Source: Typhlomys cinereus (Eukaryota; Chordata; Mammalia; Rodentia; Platacanthomyidae). From it: a DNA stretch of 64,000 nucleotides. The notes under the pieces are model-generated. The model was not told where the DNA came from. It did not search any database and saw only the letters and a program-made list of their open reading frames with translations. This document shows, one piece after another, positions 1-45,974 of the stretch. Numbering within the stretch: the stretch's first letter is position 1; each line of letters opens with the position of its first letter. The translations under genes were made by a program, and so were the position numbers. Where the stretch lies: the NCBI GenBank assembly GCA_023101885.1, contig JALPQD010000089.1, forward strand, positions 6,371,087 through 6,435,086, read 5' to 3'.

Positions 1-2703
1 TGAGATCACCTGAGCCACACCTGGGATTTGCCTCGCCCTGTGCTGAGGTCACCTCCCAGGTTGCCAGGGATGAGCTCATCCCATAATCCTTCAGCAGTGC
101 AAAGAGGCCCAGCCTTAAGGAAGACTCTCGCTAGGAAGGGAAACCCTCTCCCCCTGCAGCCCTGGTCAGTCACTCAGCTCGCCTTACTCAGCAGCCCTGC
201 GGAGTTGGTGGACTGACGGTTTGGGGGGATGTCTATCTGGCTGGGCACACACGGAGCCTACTGACCCGCTGGTTCTGTGTGGTGCCTGAGCACTGCTCAG
301 GTTAAGTACCTGGATCCGCTTCCCGCATCCTGTGGCCTTTCCCTCGAGCCTGGATACTGCAGAGGAGGGTGAGGTAGTATGAGCCACAGAGGGTTTTGAC
401 TCAAAGTGGATCTTGGTTGTCCTGCTTGTGTAGTCTTGGGGTTAGAACACCCCTTTCTCTGAATCTTGATTTCCTGATTTTAAAATGGGAATCAGACACA
501 GCCTAGGCATGGATAGGACGACACCAGGGCATACATTTGGCCTCTTTAATGAGCCCCATTTCCCTCGTTTAATGGGCGGCCTGAAGACTAAGCCTCCTCT
601 GTGCCTGTCATGCCCCCAGAAATGCCTGGGGTTCACACAAAGAGACAACTCTGATCGTATTCCTGAGCCAAGCTTCCTTGGTAGTCAAGTACTGGCTGTG
701 TCTGTCCCAGAATGGTGGCCGTTCACGGGGGTCTCTTGGGGCCTAATTTGTGGGGTGACAGAAGGCTTCTGTATTACAGACTGGACAGGACCCAGACACT
801 TAGCGCATACTGGTTATAAAATTTGATTTTTAATTAGCAAAATGGTACTGTTTATGGAGTGCAGGGTAGTTTTGATACATCGTGGAATCATTCACTTAGC
901 TAGCATGTCCACCACCTTGAGTACTTACTTAGCTGACTTGGAATACATAATACATTGTTTTTATTGTAGTCACTTTTCCTGCGTCGTAGGACACAGGACT
1001 GCTGTCTGTTTGAAGCGTTGCACCCACTGGCCAATGTCTCCCGGTCCCCATCCTGACGAGTGTGTAGTAAGCCTCAGCCCACCTTCTCTGGCTCTGTGTC
1101 CTTCAACAGCCCACGTCATCACACCAAGTCCGCAGATCAGGTTTCCCCTCCCCATGAGCAGGCCCAGTCAGGGTAGCCGATATCCACTTGGAAGCTCCTT
1201 GGGAGATATGTTTATGACACCCCAGGCTCAACACAGTTCCTGAAACTCAACAGTTCTCCGTCCCCTCTGCTTCTGCTCCATCCCCAGGGGCTCCTGGCTT
1301 AGTGAGTGGATCCAGATAGAACTGGGGCTGTGCGCTTGCATGTTTGCACACCCAACCCTGTGGCACCCATCAGCAAGTCCGCCTGTGTGTGAGGCCTGTG
1401 TCCTGCCGTATCCTCATCCAACCTGGTCTAGGCTGCTGTAATTTCTGGATCACTGTGGCCACTTTTGCCATCTGACCCTCCTGATACACAGCATCCCTTC
1501 TGGTTCTCATCCCTCTGAGACATGGCTGTGCTCAGCATCCAGGCTCAAGATCTTGGTCTCCTCTGCCGGGTCTGGCTCTGCCCATGCCCTAGCTGTGCCC
1601 CATACCACACTCACTCTTGCTCTCATGCTGCACCTATGGTAACGCTCATTCATTTGCCAGTCATTCCAGGCCTTCTGAACTCTTGGGCCACGACACATAC
1701 TGCTGAGGTTCCCCTTCCCCACCCTGCTGAGACCAGCCTATCCATCCTCCAGACTTTAACCTATGTCTCCCCTCCAGCTCCCCAAAGGGCCATCACCCTG
1801 CAGGCTCCCTCACAGTACAGTGAAGCTTCCAGTCAAAACACTAATTCCAGCTGGTGGTCTAGGAGAGCAGTGATGTATGTCTGTGAGCCAGATGAAAGCA
1901 GAGACCACATCTGGCTTGATATCCTTTCTGGTGCCTGACAGGCAGTCTATGCCCCAACTGTGAATAAGTGTGTGTCACAACTGTCCCTGAAGGAAAGCTT
2001 GTGTGGCTCTCTATGGCCACCTTCCCCTATCTGTGGGAACTGAATACTGATCCCATCGCCCCAGATTGACCCCAACAACCTGTGACTCTGAGGTCACCAG
2101 GCACAGGGAACTTTACAGGTGTGGTTTTTGTGAAGGATTTTGAGACGGGAGCCAGATAAAATCACCAGAGTTCCTGCGTTAGGGTAAAGGGAGGGAGGAA
2201 GAGCGGGAAAGAGGGAGAGAGAAGGGGGAGAAAAGGAGGGAGGGAGGGAGAAAGGGAAGGAGAGAAGGAGAAAGGGAGAAAAAGAGGAAAGGAGGAAGGG
2301 AGGGAAAGAAGGAAAGAGGGAAGGAAAGAGGAAGGGAGGGATTAGCTGCAACTGCCTAAGTCATTAGCTGTATGGTTATTGGTGAAGAACAGTAATTCCA
2401 CAGGAAGCAGGTACTGCTGCCAGGTACTGCCAGAGACTTGGTTGCACCCCAGGGAGCCAGGATTTGAACCTGAATCTGGACAGATGCCCTTACCTGACTC
2501 TTTTCCCTGTCGAATGGAACAGCAGCACTGAGAGTGGGTTGGAGCCTGGAGCCTCCTTGGACCGGCTCTTGCACAAGGTGGACCCACAGGGGAGCCCGGG
2601 TCATCTGGGCACTGGGCACCATGTGAGGTGATCCTGCCAGTCCCCTGTGGCTGGGGACAGTATTTCCATCCCAGTGAAGGACTCTGTACTTGTCTCTCCT
2701 CAG
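1..2703 (+). other. ERGIC1: ERGIC1 intron upstream of the first visible exon (3' part)
   Basis: No coding exon is recognisable here. The first helix of ERGIC1 should be encoded upstream of the window. The stretch is unique-looking intronic sequence with a purine-rich simple repeat at about 2165-2341 (listed separately). It ends in a pyrimidine-rich acceptor, ctcctcag, at 2696-2703. The open frames across it carry no recognisable protein. Confidence 0.8.
2165..2341 (+). repeat. GGGA/GGAA purine simple repeat
   Basis: About 175 bp of almost pure A and G in degenerate ggga, ggaa and gaga units. It is intronic and lies 360 bp before an ERGIC1 exon. The reverse strand reads as low-complexity Ser/Pro/Phe/Leu open frames, which are an artefact of the repeat. 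Confidence 0.9.
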
Positions 2704-36292
<33,589 letters not shown>

Positions 36293-37850
36293 CAACCCGC
36301 CTCCAACGCCCGCCTGGCTCAGCGCGTGGGGAAGGTGGGTGGGGAAGGGGGTGGCTCAAGGTTCCGCAGCTACCTCTTTCCCCACATTTCGATAAATTCC
36401 ACTGCCTGAAGTCGTGTTCCTTTCCCCGCGGAGCTCCAAGACCAGAGGCAGGCAAAGGGAAGCACCCCAGGGATATTGGGAACCCCTTCCTCCGGGAGGG
36501 CTGGACAGCCCCTTCTGTCTCGAGGAATACCCCAGAATTCCCACGGACCAATTCCCAGCCAGGCTTTGACAATCTCGCAACCCCACCATTTGGACGCGCC
36601 AACCGCTTGGTTTCTCCCCAGGTAGCCTCAGGACCAAGCTGCTCAAAGGTACTGCCACCTGGCACTGCCAGTGAAGGAAGCATGGTACTTCCCAGGCCAG
36701 TCCCTAGATTTGGCCCTGACCCGGAACACACTTGTGCCCTGTCCCTTCTTGCCATGCTGAGCAAGGGGCCTCTCTTGCCCCACCCCTGCCGTGGAAACCA
36801 AGATGTGCCCACCCTGGTCCTGGGGCAGGTCATAGGTGCCCCTTTCTGTCTTGTCTTTGTTCCTCTGAATCCTCCACCAATGTGCCTCAGCCGCTGCGCT
36901 GCGTGGCACCAGCATTTCTTGGTGAAGGGGCTGGTTCCCGTTGCCAAGGCCCCCCCACTACCATCACACTCTGCTGTGGCAGGGGATGGGCCGCATGACC
37001 GGAGAGTCATCCACAGAGTCATCCACAGAGGACCGCACAGTTTGCACACTTAAGTCTGAATGGGAAGCATTTTTTCCCCACAACCCACAAATGATCATGT
37101 CCTGACTTCTCCCATATGGCCACGGTCGGTCCCAAGGCCTTAGCTGGGGAAGCAGAGCAAACCAGCCTTTCCCCAGTGCACCCCCAATTCTCAGGCTCCT
37201 GAGGGGTGCCAAGCATTGGAACTGTGCAGCCCACTCAGGACCCACTGGTCACTGAGCACCCTGTTGACTGACTATACGCCAACCCATCCCCCACTCCTGA
37301 AGGGCTTATGTCTCCCCCAGTTGCTCTTGAGGTGGACCCCATTCCTACTGTTCCCCTTCATCCTTCCCTTTCTGTCCTCGTGGGAGGGGCGGTGGGCCAG
37401 GCATGAATTCCACCCAGAGAATTTCAGCTGCACCCTCCCTTCCCGGTAAAGAGCAGCCTGGCTGTGTTTCACGTCTCCCAAGAGTGCTGGCATACTTTTG
37501 TAATGAAGGGCGTTTCCAGAAGGATCTTTTAATGGTCTTTATATGGATAGCTCAAGTCTCTGCCATTTGTAATTTTTGCTTCCAACTAGCAGAGCTTCCT
37601 CTTTTAACATTGAACAAGCTGCTGTTGCGTGTCACGGCTCTGGTTATTTCTGGTCTCAGTGGCCACTTGGCTGGATTTCTTTCTTTCTTTTGACGTTCTG
37701 TTTCCGCATTTGCAGAAAGAAGTCAGCGTGTGATTATGTGCACCTGTGGAGGGTGGGTCAGGGTGGGACAGGCGGGCAGTATGTGGCATGCACATGAGTT
37801 GAAATTCCACTTTCATGCATTTTTTTAAATAAAAAAAATATGCTGTGGAC
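36293..37850 (+). other. ERGIC1: ERGIC1 3' UTR
   Basis: About 1.5 kb of repeat-free sequence follows the stop codon. It ends at an A-rich block with the poly(A) signal AATAAA at 37828-37833 and a GT-containing stretch after it. The cleavage site is inferred to be within about 20 bp of the signal. The end point has not been tested with transcripts. Confidence 0.75.
37828..37833 (+). terminator. ERGIC1: ERGIC1 poly(A) signal AATAAA
   Basis: A canonical AATAAA sits 1.54 kb after the ERGIC1 stop, followed within 15-25 bases by tgctgtgg. It is the only such hexamer I found in the stretch after the stop, which supports it as the gene end. Confidence 0.7.
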
Positions 37851-38661
37851 ATAGGGATGTCAGTTTCCCATGGAAGAGACACCTCTACCTGTTATTCTTG
37901 TAAGCAAAATTTCAAGGGGAAAAAATATGTTTTAGTTTGTTCCCTGTCCTTGGATTCAAATAGATTATTAAAAAGCTGATTTTCAGAAGCATTGCTGTGT
38001 GGCCCTTTCTGTTTTGGTTGTGTGACACTAGAGAGTCAAGAGAATGAAACTTAATTTTACAGAAGTCAAAAAGATCTGTCGAACCAAGAGAATCCTGTAG
38101 AAGACTTAACCATACATCAACCATTGGCCTTCGAGAAAAAAAAAATGTTGCTTTTTACCTAACCAGATTATGTCTGTAATAGGACTGAGGAAGACTATAA
38201 AATGAGCTTGTTATGATCAAGTTTGAACATCGGCTCCTCAATGCCATGTCACTGAAGGTCCTTGGGTAAGACAGCACCACTGTCCAGATTGGAAGTCTAC
38301 ACACATAGGATCCTACTTGTGTTGAAGTATTTTCTAAAAAGGATGCTCTCTCCCATTTGTCCCTAGACACTGAGTTTCTTGGTAGTTGTGGGTAGTGGTA
38401 CTAGGTAAGTACTTTACCACTGAGCCTGTCCCACCAGCCTCTCCCCCCACCCCAGTCAAATATTCACAATTTGTTGGCTATTCTGCTGCAACGGGACATG
38501 GAAGTCAAGACTCCTTGGATGAAGTTGTTTCTTTGTTAGGTTCCTGAAGAATGGAGGGGGGCTGCTGCTTTCTAGCCCTGTAGCCTCGGGGTTCTCAGCA
38601 TCTGATTCCTGGGGTCCAGGTGGGGGCAACAGGCTACCTCGTGTTTTAAGTTCTTGCTCCA
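37851..38661. other. Intergenic sequence, nothing recognised
   Basis: AT-rich unique-looking sequence between the ERGIC1 3' end and the first L1 3' fragment. I see no exon, RNA gene or clear repeat in it. The last bases (aagttcttgctcca, 38648-38661) are the left target-site duplication of the next element. Confidence 0.6.
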
Positions 38662-39543
38662 GGCCACACCAGAAACAAGGAGAGAGGAGACCATGTTACA
38701 GCAGAGAAAATAGGCCTCCATCAAGGTCTGCAAGTAAGTAATGAGAAACCTGGTTAAGTTCACAGACGTTCTTTCCTGATCTCAACAGAAGGGGAGGGCA
38801 TATAGTCTAGCAGATAAAAAGTAATCATTTTGCAAATGGGTGATGGACCCCTCCCTCAGTGAGGTTTCCTACTCTTATTACATCTACCCTTGAATGTGCT
38901 ATTACAACAAGACTCCAGTTTAACAGCTTTTTGTCTCTGGCCAGGGGGTGACATACAGTGCCCAGCAGAATGGAGTGAAGGGAATTTCAGGAGCAGCAAA
39001 ACTGCAAAAGAAAATCAACAAACCACAATCCAGAACTTCAGAGACTCTATATCAATCACATAGAACTAGGACAGCCTAATCTCTCCCCATCCTGGAGCTC
39101 AGGGACATTTGCGGAAGAGGGGGCGGTAAGATTGTAAGAGCAAAAGGATGGGAGGAGCAACGATTTGCAAGATTCTCAACAATAGTTGGGGCCAAAGCAA
39201 TCATAATGGGACTTTGCATGCCCTGCGCAATGTCCAGTGCACTGTTGCCCTCATAAAGTCTAGCATCTGTTAAGGGCACCGAGACCCCTGGAGGCAAGGG
39301 ATTGACAGCCATAGTAGTGATCTTATGCTTAAGAGGAACAAGAGAAAGGGCTTATGGAAATGCCACTGGGTCCTTATATGTCATCGGAGAGGAGGACCCA
39401 ATGGAGAGTTAGGCGTACACAATAAAGGACTCTCTGGGAATTGGGGGGGAGGCACTGGGGGAAGGGGAGGGGGAGGAGGGGGGAGGGAGGGAACTGGTAA
39501 AAAATTTTAAAATGTATAATTAAATTTTTAATAAAAAAAAAAA
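38662..39543 (+). mobile_element. L1-type 3' end, 5'-truncated insertion
   Basis: About 880 bp ends with a guanine-rich purine tract (39440-39500), an AT-rich tail with AATAAA and poly(A). It is flanked by aagttcttgctcca at 38648-38661 and 39544-39557. A 3' UTR with a G-rich polypurine tract, poly(A), truncation and a 14-bp duplication are all typical of L1. Its last 470 bp match two other copies in the window. Confidence 0.8.
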
Positions 39544-39576
39544 AAGTTCTTGCTCCACCTGAAGAAACCAAAAAGC

Positions 39577-39830
39577 GGGGCTGGAGAGGTGGCTCAGAGG
39601 TTAAGCCTCTGCCTTGCAGGCGGAAGGTCCCGAGTTCGGATCCTAGACCCCACGTATAGACACCGGGCGGAAGCGTTTCTGGTCCTGGTAGGGCGGAGCC
39701 TGTGAATCCCGGGGCAGAGTAAATGAGGAGGTGGAGGCGTCCATGGTGGTTTCCGAATTTGTCCGTGGTTCTACATGCACACACACACGCATACACGCAC
39801 AATTGAATAAAAAAAAAAAAAAAGAAAGAA
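39577..39830 (+). mobile_element. B2-superfamily SINE, young family
   Basis: Complete head and tail, flanked by agaaaccaaaaagc on both sides (39563-39576 and 39831-39844). A short deletion removes part of the body after ccgggcggaagcg. It lies about 30 bp downstream of the L1 3' end. Confidence 0.93.
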
Positions 39831-40377
39831 AGAAACCAAAAAGCTGCACCTGCTAGATTGGGCTGTTTCTTTCTGGAAAACAGAGAGGTCTAAAAGTATA
39901 GTTTCTCCATGGAAAAATCCTTAGATCGGGGCCAGAACATCGACAGCTGTGTTTTACATTGACACAACATTAAAGGGATAAGTGCCATGTTGTATAATTT
40001 CTTCTTTCAACAGCCCTTTCTGATGATCTCTACACAGATGTGGCTCACGATGACTTCATGAAAGGTTTGTGAATGAGGGGTCCTGAGCAGACCCACAGAG
40101 GGGGAGCCATAGGCTGAGGGGGGTGTCTGGGCGGAATTCCTTCTAGGAGGCAGTGGAAGAGGGATGTCACAAGAAGAGAGGCCCAGATGCTTGGAGAGAT
40201 GGGTGTCGACCCCAAGAGAAGCCTGGGACAAAGTAGGACGGAATAGAAGGGCTCAAAATAAGGAGGTGTGTGTGGTTCACGTTTATTCTTGTATGTCACA
40301 GTAAGTATTATCATTATTATTGTTGCCAGAATAGTGTGGCGGGCCATTAGAAGTCCCTAAGAAACTGGGTTGGGGCT

Positions 40378-40465
40378 GAAGGCGTAGCTCAGTGCTAGAA
40401 TGTAGAGGTCTAGCTAGGCTCAGTGCCAGCGTCAGAACAACAACAATAATAATAATAAAAATATC
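40378..40465 (+). mobile_element. ID-like SINE with (ATA)n tail
   Basis: It reads ggctgaaggcgtagctcagtgctag, then a degraded B-box region and (aac)n/(aat)n tail at 40435-40465. Confidence 0.6.
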
Positions 40466-40850
40466 TGCTGGGAATTCATAAGCTGCTGCAGATAGATACA
40501 GTAGCCCAAGGACGTGAGAGAGGGCACGCGTAAAAGGACACTCACCAAAGACCCTTTTCCCTCCCAACAGTTGTTTTCTGCAAGCTAGTAATGAGATCAT
40601 GCAGCTTTTTCTGACCCACCCTTGACAGAATTCTCTGCATGCCAGGAAGAAATAATAACAGCTTGGTCCCGTAGCTAGCAGGTGAATTCCAACTTAGACC
40701 TTTCTGCCTCCGGGGTGGAGAAGAATCACATGGTTCTGCCTCAATTCTAAGACTACCGGAGCTGTGTCAAAAGAGAACTGCAAATGGGGGGAAGAGAGTT
40801 AAAGCAAAGGGAATGTCTTGCCTCTGTCCTTTCCTTTAAAATAATTTCCC

Positions 40851-41051
40851 GGGGGCTGGAGAGGTGGCTCAGCGGAGTTCGTATCCTAGACCCCACGTAT
40901 AGACGCCAGGCGGAAGTGGGGGGGGCTGCATTTCTGGTCCTGGTAGGGTGGAGTAGTTCCCGAATTTGTCTATGGTTCTACACACACACACTTACATACA
41001 CACACATACGCACACATGCATATGCACAATTGAATAAATAATAAAAAAATT
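40851..41051 (+). mobile_element. B2-superfamily SINE with internal deletions
   Basis: The head is intact, but about 20 bp between A and B boxes are missing (gtggctcagcggagttcg) and the body is shortened. It is flanked by aaaataatttccc at 40838-40850 and 41052-41064. Confidence 0.9.
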
Positions 41052-41366
41052 AAAATAATTTCCCTGTGAGTGTTAAGAGTACCTCACTAAGCTTTGTGGC
41101 TGGCTTCATGTAAACACCAGATAAAAGATTAGCAAGTGGAATGGATGTTAGAGATGAATAGACCAATGCTAGCAAATGAACATGCAACAGAGGCATCAAT
41201 GAACAGAGGGATCAATGAGGGAACGAGGGAGCCAATCTCCTGGGAGGGGACATAGGGATAGCAAGGACAGTGCTGAGGATAGCCTCTGACTCCTCTGGGC
41301 AGACAGCTGGCCCCTGCTCCTGTCTGGCCATTGAAAGAAACTGCCCTTTTCTTCTCCTTCCCCTCC

Positions 41367-41367
<1 letters not shown>

Positions 41368-41408
<41 letters not shown>
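41368..41408 (+). repeat. (CA)n microsatellite
   Basis: About 40 bp of pure CA without an adjacent SINE head. Confidence 0.9.
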
Positions 41409-41409
<1 letters not shown>

Positions 41410-42035
41410 TGCAGAGTGAATGGATGAGTTGAAGGACTAGAGGTAACGAACGAATACTACTTCGCCCTTGGGACCCTAACTGGAAAATAGCGGAAGCCTG
41501 AAGCCCCTTGTCTTGCTCCATCCATCTTTTCTCTCCCTTCCCTCTCTTCCTCCCTGCGGCTATAGTGCCGGACAAGGACCTCCCATTTAGTGGGCGTCTG
41601 CAGCACAGCGCGGCTGCAGCCAGGACTTGGCAGGGTGCTTTAATCCGCTGGGCCGCCAGGTGGCGCCCGCGCTACCTGCAGGCCACAACCTGGTGTGGGA
41701 GGAGACGGGAAAGGGAAGGAGCGCGGCCAGCTCAGCATCCCCAGCTGGGTGTTTGCAAAGCATTCCCCCTTTTAGGAAGATGAAGGCAGCACACCTCTCT
41801 TCCAGCGTGCTGCACTGCACGTGTTTTCATCAGGCCCAAAAGTTAACAGTGTTCATTATGGGGATTAATGATAGATATCAGTCTTAGTGTAGGTCTCCGT
41901 TACAGCGCTGGCCTAACACCTCTGAGGCCCTAGCTTCCACCCCAAGTATTAGAACCCTGAATGCCCTTAGGACTATCTTGGAGCAAGTCCCACACAAAGA
42001 ACTGTCTCTGCTTTTATTAGGAATTGTGTCTGCTC

Positions 42036-42576
42036 CTCTATATCCACCACCTAGTACTAGGCCAGCCTAATCGCTCCCTATCCTGAAGCTCAGGGAAATT
42101 TGCGGAAGAGGGGGCGGTAAGATTGTGAGAGCACAAGGATGGGAGGAGCAATGATTTGCAAGATACTCCACACAAGTTAGGCCTGAAGCAATCATAATTG
42201 GACTTTGCATGCCCTGCGCAATGTCCAACACACTATTGACCCCACAAAGTCTAGCATTTGCTAAAGGCACTAGGATCCTTGGAGGCAAGGGATTGACAGC
42301 CACAGTAGTGTTCCTATGCTTAAGGGGAACACAGGATAGGATTCAGGGGAATGCCACCAGGTCTTTGTATGTCATCGGAGAGGAGGGCCCAGAGGAGAGA
42401 CTGGCAGGCACATTAAAGGATTCTACGGGAATTGGGAGGGAGGCACTGGGGGAGGGGGAGAGAGGGGTGAGGGGAGGGGGAGCAGGGGGGTCGGGGGGAG
42501 GAGGAGGGGGGGAGGGAACTGGTGTACCTACTAAGTTTGTATGAGCGGAAATAATAAAAATGTTTTAAAAAAAAAA
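42036..42576 (+). mobile_element. L1-type 3' end, 5'-truncated insertion
   Basis: It is similar to the insertion at 38662-39543 and nearly identical to the one at 51484-52020. A G-rich purine tract runs at 42435-42520, followed by aataataaaaatgtttt and poly(A). It is flanked by the perfect 16-bp repeat ggaattgtgtctgctc at 42020-42035 and 42577-42592. Confidence 0.88.
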
Positions 42577-42592
42577 GGAATTGTGTCTGCTC

Positions 42593-43854
42593 ATCGCTGA
42601 ATGCTGCATGCAGAGAAGGTTCTGAACACTCTAGTTCTCATCTAGTCTTCAAGACAGCCCTAGGAGGCAGCTAAACTCACCCCCCCACACACACACACAC
42701 ATTCCCCATTTACAGGTGAGTAGTCTACGGTTCATTTACAAGTGAGAAGTCTATGGTTCAACTTTCCACCACTGTAATGTACAAATCACACACAATTTAG
42801 GGGAATGGAATTTTCATTCATGCTCATGACTCCAGTTACAATTCATCTTTGCAGGGAGAAGTTAGCAGGTGCTGAGGGTTGAGAGGGGGGAAGGTAAAAT
42901 GCCTACCTTCTACCTTCTAGTTCTCCCTCCATTTTACCCACCTGCCAGGGAATGGTCCCTCCCACTCAGCACGGGTGGCTCTTCCCATCAATTAGATCAT
43001 CTCATAGAGGCGCGCAGTTTGCCTTAACCAAATAATTTGTCATAGGTGTACCTAAAGGCTCCGTTCTCAAGTGTCAGGTTGAGAACTAACTGCCATATGA
43101 AGACCCCCCCAATGCAGTTTCCCAAAGTCTTGAAACTGGAGGAGGTACTTGGGACCAGATGTGACATTGCCAGCTGAAGCCAGGTGGTCCTTTGTTCAAA
43201 ACGATGTACAAACACTTGTGCTACTCAAAGTCTTTGGCAGAGGGGAGAGGAAGAATGCTTGTAAAAATTCAGATTTGAGGGACAGAGGATGTAATTCAGT
43301 ATGATGTGCTTAATATGAATGAGGCAGAGGATGTAATTCAGTATGGTGTGCCTAATATATGCGAGGCATCACCAAGTTAAATTCAATTTAAATTAATTCT
43401 GCCATTTTGGGTTAAAACCGCATGAATTGTGGGAAGATCCAAAATTTTGCATTTTGAACTTCTTGTTAATTGTGATGGCATTTGGGAGAAGTACTGTGGT
43501 ATGGAAAGCATTCATACAGTATACAGTAGGACTTCACCTGTGCAGGTTCCACATAGATTCCGGCAACGCAGGTGGAAAATATGTGGGAGAAAATGTTCAT
43601 TCATCGTTACTGAACATGCACAGATTTTCTTTTCATTTCCTAAGCAATATAGTTTAATAAGTGCTTACGTGGCCTTTGCATTGTACTAGGTATTACAAGT
43701 TATCAAGAGCTCATTAAATATACAGAAAAATGCACACAGGTTATGCGCAAACACTATGAATATTTAATGAACCGGTTTTGAGCATTGTTCTCTCCCCGAT
43801 TCTGGAGAGAAATGTGCAGGTACCTCTACATACTCCTTTATGAAGGGTAGCAAG
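42593..43854. other. Intergenic sequence, nothing recognised
   Basis: It has a short (CA)n near 42680 and a local duplication at about 43283-43365 (gaggatgtaattcagtatg occurs twice, 51 bp apart). No gene, RNA or named repeat is seen. Confidence 0.5.
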
Positions 43855-44077
43855 GAAAAAGGGAGAGATGGCTCAGAGGTTAACTTCTGCCTGGAAAGCA
43901 GAAGGACGAGTTCAGATTTTGAGTCCTATGTAAAAAACACCAGGCAGAAATGGCCTCAGCCTGCATTTCTGAAGACGGAAGCTGGGAAAACCCAAAGCAA
44001 AGCAAAGCAAAAAAAAAAAAAAAGCAATCCAGGATGATTTCCGAAATCACCCTTGGGCCTCCACAGGCACACACAGC

Positions 44078-44139
<62 letters not shown>

Positions 44140-44158
44140 TTCACACACACACAGAGTA
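43855..44158 (+). mobile_element. B2-superfamily SINE, older subfamily, with (CT)n
   Basis: The head gagagatggctcagaggttaac, the older body (aatccaggatgatttccgaaatcacc) and a (CT)n of about 65 bp at 44079-44145 end in (CA)n. Confidence 0.75.
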
Positions 44159-44689
44159 AAAATCTAGAAGATAGATGTTGGGAGTTGTGAGAAACTATTC
44201 ATAGTTGCTTATTGAAAGGCGCCAGCAAAGGGTTTGGGGGTTGAGAGTGTGGCTTACTGGTAAAAGTGTCACAGGGAAATCCAGGTTCCCTTTTGCACCT
44301 TTTTAAGAAGTCTCATTGATAAAAAGAAATTGGAAATAGGAAAGAGGAAGGTTGAGGACTATTCCATTAGTTTGAAAGAAAAATGAGGCAGGAAAGCTGT
44401 GTGAGGAAGAAACATGGAGTCCAAAGAAGGGCTCAAGAAAGCAGGCTTGGCCGGGCGCTGAAAGTCTGCAAGCAGCTGTGTGTGGGAGCCGGAGAGGGGT
44501 GGGGTCTCCTAAAAAGGATACCCAGGGTGTTGTGGCAAGCAAGTTTAGGATTTGGCCTAATTGTGGTAATGTGAAATCTTAAGGCGGGACGAGTACTTTT
44601 CTGCCTTAACGTTGGCGTGTTCTTCTTCCTGTTCCCCAACGTCCCATTTCGATGCTAGTGAGTTCTGTGCTTGCATTGCAAGGAAACCC

Positions 44690-45170
44690 TGGATGGGCGG
44701 GGCAGCCTTCTCCGCAGGACAGGTAAATGATGAGGATCCCTCCCACGTGCATGCCCTTGCTACATTTAAATGGTAACCGTGTGGGGACACCTGGCTATCA
44801 CCCTGGAGAAGCAGCGAGCCCCGCCCCACCGCTGACAACTGCACCTCCGTGGTATCAGAGGCCACGCGGCCCTTTGGAGCACGTCGGGGGGCGTGGGGAG
44901 GAGCGACCTGGTGAAGACTTGGCATCAGCGCCCTAGCGCCCGCCGGGCATCCCTTCCCTTCTGTCCCGTTGCTCTTTGCAAACGACCACCACGAAGCTCA
45001 ACCTTCACGACCTCCAGTCGCAGCAAAAACCATAAACGCCACTTCGGGGGCCCTCCCACACCGCAGGAGCGCGTCTGCTCCGCTCTCCGAGGAGCTGCGA
45101 CACTACCCTGTCCGCCCGCTGCCCACTGGCAAGGATGCCGAGATCTCCGGACAAGTCAGTGCACCTCCCT
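44690..45170 (+). other. Decaying CpG-rich segment around the RPL26L1 remnant
   Basis: GC-rich with many CG dinucleotides compared with the AT-rich flanks, especially 44820-45130. This fits the remains of a housekeeping promoter and first exons. No intact promoter element can be assigned. Confidence 0.5.
44991..45148 (+). pseudogene. RPL26L1: RPL26L1 remnant, first coding exon (codons 1-56)
   Basis: It begins with ACG AAG CTC AAC where the family has ATG AAG TTC AAC. A two-base loss before the ACC TCC codons shifts the frame, a five-base loss shifts it again, and three bases are missing near the QKYN codons. The tract cccttcccttctgtcccgtt upstream (44951-44970) resembles a splice acceptor whose AG has become AA. 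A retrocopy would show first-exon 5' UTR there instead. The donor after codon 56 is lost (GG in place of GT). Confidence 0.82.
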
Positions 45171-45643
45171 GCACCCCAGCAAGCTATGCAATTGCAGACC
45201 TGCTAGACCAGAGCTGGGCTCAGAGCCACCAGATGAGCCGGACTGATTCAGAACTTTGAGTGATAAAATAATAGTAATAAATAATATGCCAGGAAAGCAA
45301 AAATCGTTGGCTTTTAGTTTGCTAGGTAACCCCTAAGCGTGGTTCCTGAGCCAGTTTTTGCAGAAGTGTCACGGGAAGCACAGTTTATTGGGCCCCTGAG
45401 TTTAATGGGACAGGCGCACAGTGACCTGCCGAGTGATAATGGTGCTGGGAGTGTCAAGCTGAAAAGCTCAAAGCCTACGTGGGAAAGGGCCAGTCCTCTG
45501 TGCTCTGTGATTAGAGTATAGAGCACAAGACATGAGGGAAGATTCGACAAGGCGTGGGATGCACTTAGCAGGCACTGTTTTGGACACTGAACGAAACTGA
45601 TCACATGCCTACTGCTTGGGAGTCACATCTTGCTTTACAAGTT

Positions 45644-45687
45644 TTTTTTTTATTCAATTGTGCGTGCGTGTGTGTGTGCGTGCGTGC

Positions 45688-45722
<35 letters not shown>

Positions 45723-45913
45723 ACCACGGGCGAATTCCTGAACCACCATGGACGCCTCCATCTCCTCCTTGTTTACTCTGCCCCGGGATTCACAGGCTCC
45801 GCCCTACCAGGACCAGAAACGCAGGCCGCCTGCGCTTCCTCCTGGCGTCTATACGTGGGTCTAGGATCCACCTGCAAGGCAGAGGCTTAACCCCTGAGCC
45901 ACCTCTCCAACCC
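45644..45913 (-). mobile_element. B2-superfamily SINE in the RPL26L1 remnant intron
   Basis: Young-type element on the minus strand with flanks tgctttacaagttt and tgctctacaagttt (45631-45644 and 45914-45927; one mismatch). Part of the body is deleted after ctatacgtgg. Confidence 0.9.
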
Positions 45914-45974
45914 TGCTCTACAAGTTTAAAAGAAGTTTAACACACAAAATCATGGGTTGAGCTATGACATTTTC

